NCBI GenBank assembly: GCA_900551205.1
Contig: URUW01000095.1
Coordinates: forward strand, 1-7,033
Direction: 5' to 3'
DNA length: 7,033 nucleotides
From: an uncultured Collinsella sp.
GTDB lineage: Bacteria > Actinomycetota > Coriobacteriia > Coriobacteriales > Coriobacteriaceae
Notes under the pieces: generated by a model
Seen by the model: only the letters and a program-made list of their open reading frames with translations
Told to the model about the DNA's origin: nothing
Databases searched by the model: none
Program-made: the position numbers and the translations under genes
Part shown: one piece after another, positions 6,146-7,033 of the stretch
How positions within the stretch are numbered: position 1 is the stretch's first letter
Layout of the letters: each line of letters starts with the position of its first letter

Positions 6146-7033
6146 CTACGCCGCGCGGCGTTTGGTGTAGACAAACCAGCCGCCGACGGCCCCGATACCG
6201 ACGATGCCCACGGCAACGCCAGCGATAGCAAAGCCGTTTGGACCCGCGTCCGCAGCCTTGTTGGCGGCGCCGGCGCTCAACGCGGCGGTCTTGCCGGACG
6301 TGCCCGACTTTTTGCCGCTCTTGTCTGTCTTACCGGCGACGGAAGACTCCGTCAAATCCTTCTTGCCGGATTCAGCCTCGTCCTTGGAATCGCCAGCTGC
6401 CTTGGCGCCCTCGCGCGAGGAAGCACCGGCCATCTTGGCGGCCACAGGAGCCATTACGCCCGCAAAACCGCCGGTCCCGTTGCCGGCACCGCCGTCCGAC
6501 CCGGCACCCGGCGTCAGGACGCCCGGCGCCACCGTGGGCTTCTGCGGGTCCTTGCTGCTCGAGCCCTTGCCCGCCGTCACGGCCGTCTTCCAGGCAATCG
6601 TCTCTCCCGAGGAGACACGATATGTCGTGAGCGCGCGGAGCGCCTGCTCGGTCGCCATGGCGTTGGCCGCGCCGCCCTTGCTGTGCGCATAGCCGTTGCC
6701 GCCGTCCACGCGGTACAGGTCCAGCGCGCAGACCACGTTGGTCACAGCATTTGCAAACCCGTTGACGGGGTTGGCCGGGTCTCGGTCGAGCGAAAGCAGC
6801 GCGAGGATCACCTGGGCATTGGCCTCGGCAGAGCCGAAGTCACAGGTACCCGCGCTCATCCTGCCCTTGAGGTAGGAGAGGCCGTTCTCGATGGCAGCAT
6901 CGACCTTGGTGTCGCCCGCATAGGGCGCCACGGCCTGGATCGCCATGGCCGTCAGGTCCACGTCGCCCAGCCGCGTACCTTCCACAGCGTCGCCGCTACC
7001 GAGGAGCTCACAGACGGCGTCCACGAGGCTCGC
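6146..7033 (-). CDS. Surface protein with alpha/alpha-toroid (prenyltransferase/terpene-cyclase-like) domain, C-terminal part
   Basis: This gene is open at the window edge, so its start and N-terminus are not visible; about 295 residues are. Counting from the GTG at 7024, residues 1-145 resemble alpha/alpha-toroid helical repeats: DVDLTAMAIQAVAPY (21-35), EANAQVILALLSLDRDP (67-83), and MATEQALRAL (123-132). Such modules occur in bacterial surface proteins, often with a DUF4430 (transcobalamin C-terminal-like) domain, which is not in the visible part. Residues 151-264 are a low-complexity Gly/Ser/Ala/Lys/Asp linker suited to spanning the cell wall. One hydrophobic helix (265-286) and KRRAA then end the protein. 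There is no LPXTG before the helix, so it is probably membrane-anchored rather than sortase-linked. Export is inferred, as a signal peptide would lie outside the window. It converges on hypE and is probably unrelated to the hydrogenase genes. The ligand is unknown; corrinoid or glycan binding are both possible. Confidence 0.75.
   Translation of the reverse strand, partial: ASLVDAVCELLGSGDAVEGTRLGDVDLTAMAIQAVAPYAGDTKVDAAIENGLSYLKGRMSAGTCDFGSAEANAQVILALLSLDRDPANPVNGFANAVTNVVCALDLYRVDGGNGYAHSKGGAANAMATEQALRALTTYRVSSGETIAWKTAVTAGKGSSSKDPQKPTVAPGVLTPGAGSDGGAGNGTGGFAGVMAPVAAKMAGASSREGAKAAGDSKDEAESGKKDLTESSVAGKTDKSGKKSGTSGKTAALSAGAANKAADAGPNGFAIAGVAVGIVGIGAVGGWFVYTKRRAA

Noticed and set aside
6204..6692. 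Plus-strand open frame of 162 residues opposite the surface-protein linker
   Set aside because: It is a shadow of the low-complexity linker, has no ribosome site, and the minus frame shows coherent toroid, linker and membrane segments.
1..7033. CRISPR arrays, tRNA or rRNA genes, insertion sequences
   Set aside because: No regularly spaced repeats, cloverleaf sequence, rRNA-like segment or transposase was seen on either strand. The only mobile-like item is the palindrome at 828-904.

Overview
The window is a high-G+C stretch (clearly above 60% in the genes). It carries a nickel-sensor plus [NiFe]-hydrogenase maturation cluster on the + strand, followed by a convergent gene for a surface protein. 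Codon bias, the gene set, and the surface protein (an alpha/alpha-toroid domain, a long Ser/Gly/Lys/Ala linker, one C-terminal membrane helix) suggest a gut Coriobacteriia member such as Collinsella. This placement is inference and rests on no marker gene.

Layout. Positions 61-309 encode an unrecognised 82-residue helical, His-rich protein with a good ribosome binding site. One base after its stop, a GTG at 311 starts a NikR-type nickel-responsive ribbon-helix-helix regulator with all four nickel ligands and an unusual His/Cys-rich N-terminal tail. The 118-base gap to hypF holds a striking A/T-rich nested inverted repeat (828-904) that can form two mutually exclusive hairpins. Then come hypF (924-3377), a 131-base gap full of small inverted repeats (3361-3477), hypC (3509-3769), hypD (3769-4881, sharing one base with hypC) and hypE (4930-5964). 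A long hairpin at 6054-6094 closes the + strand unit. On the - strand, 7033-6146 is the C-terminal part of the toroid surface protein, open at the window edge.

How the genes work together. HypF and HypE make the cyanide ligands: HypF carbamoylates the C-terminal Cys of HypE, and HypE dehydrates the product to a thiocyanate. HypC and HypD carry the iron atom and assemble the Fe(CN)2CO group for the hydrogenase large subunit. HypA and HypB, the nickel-insertion pair, are absent here, as are the hydrogenase structural genes. NikR at the head of the cluster suggests that nickel status controls cofactor assembly. The 82-residue protein is the most likely undescribed component, and the nested repeat before hypF is the most unusual non-coding element.
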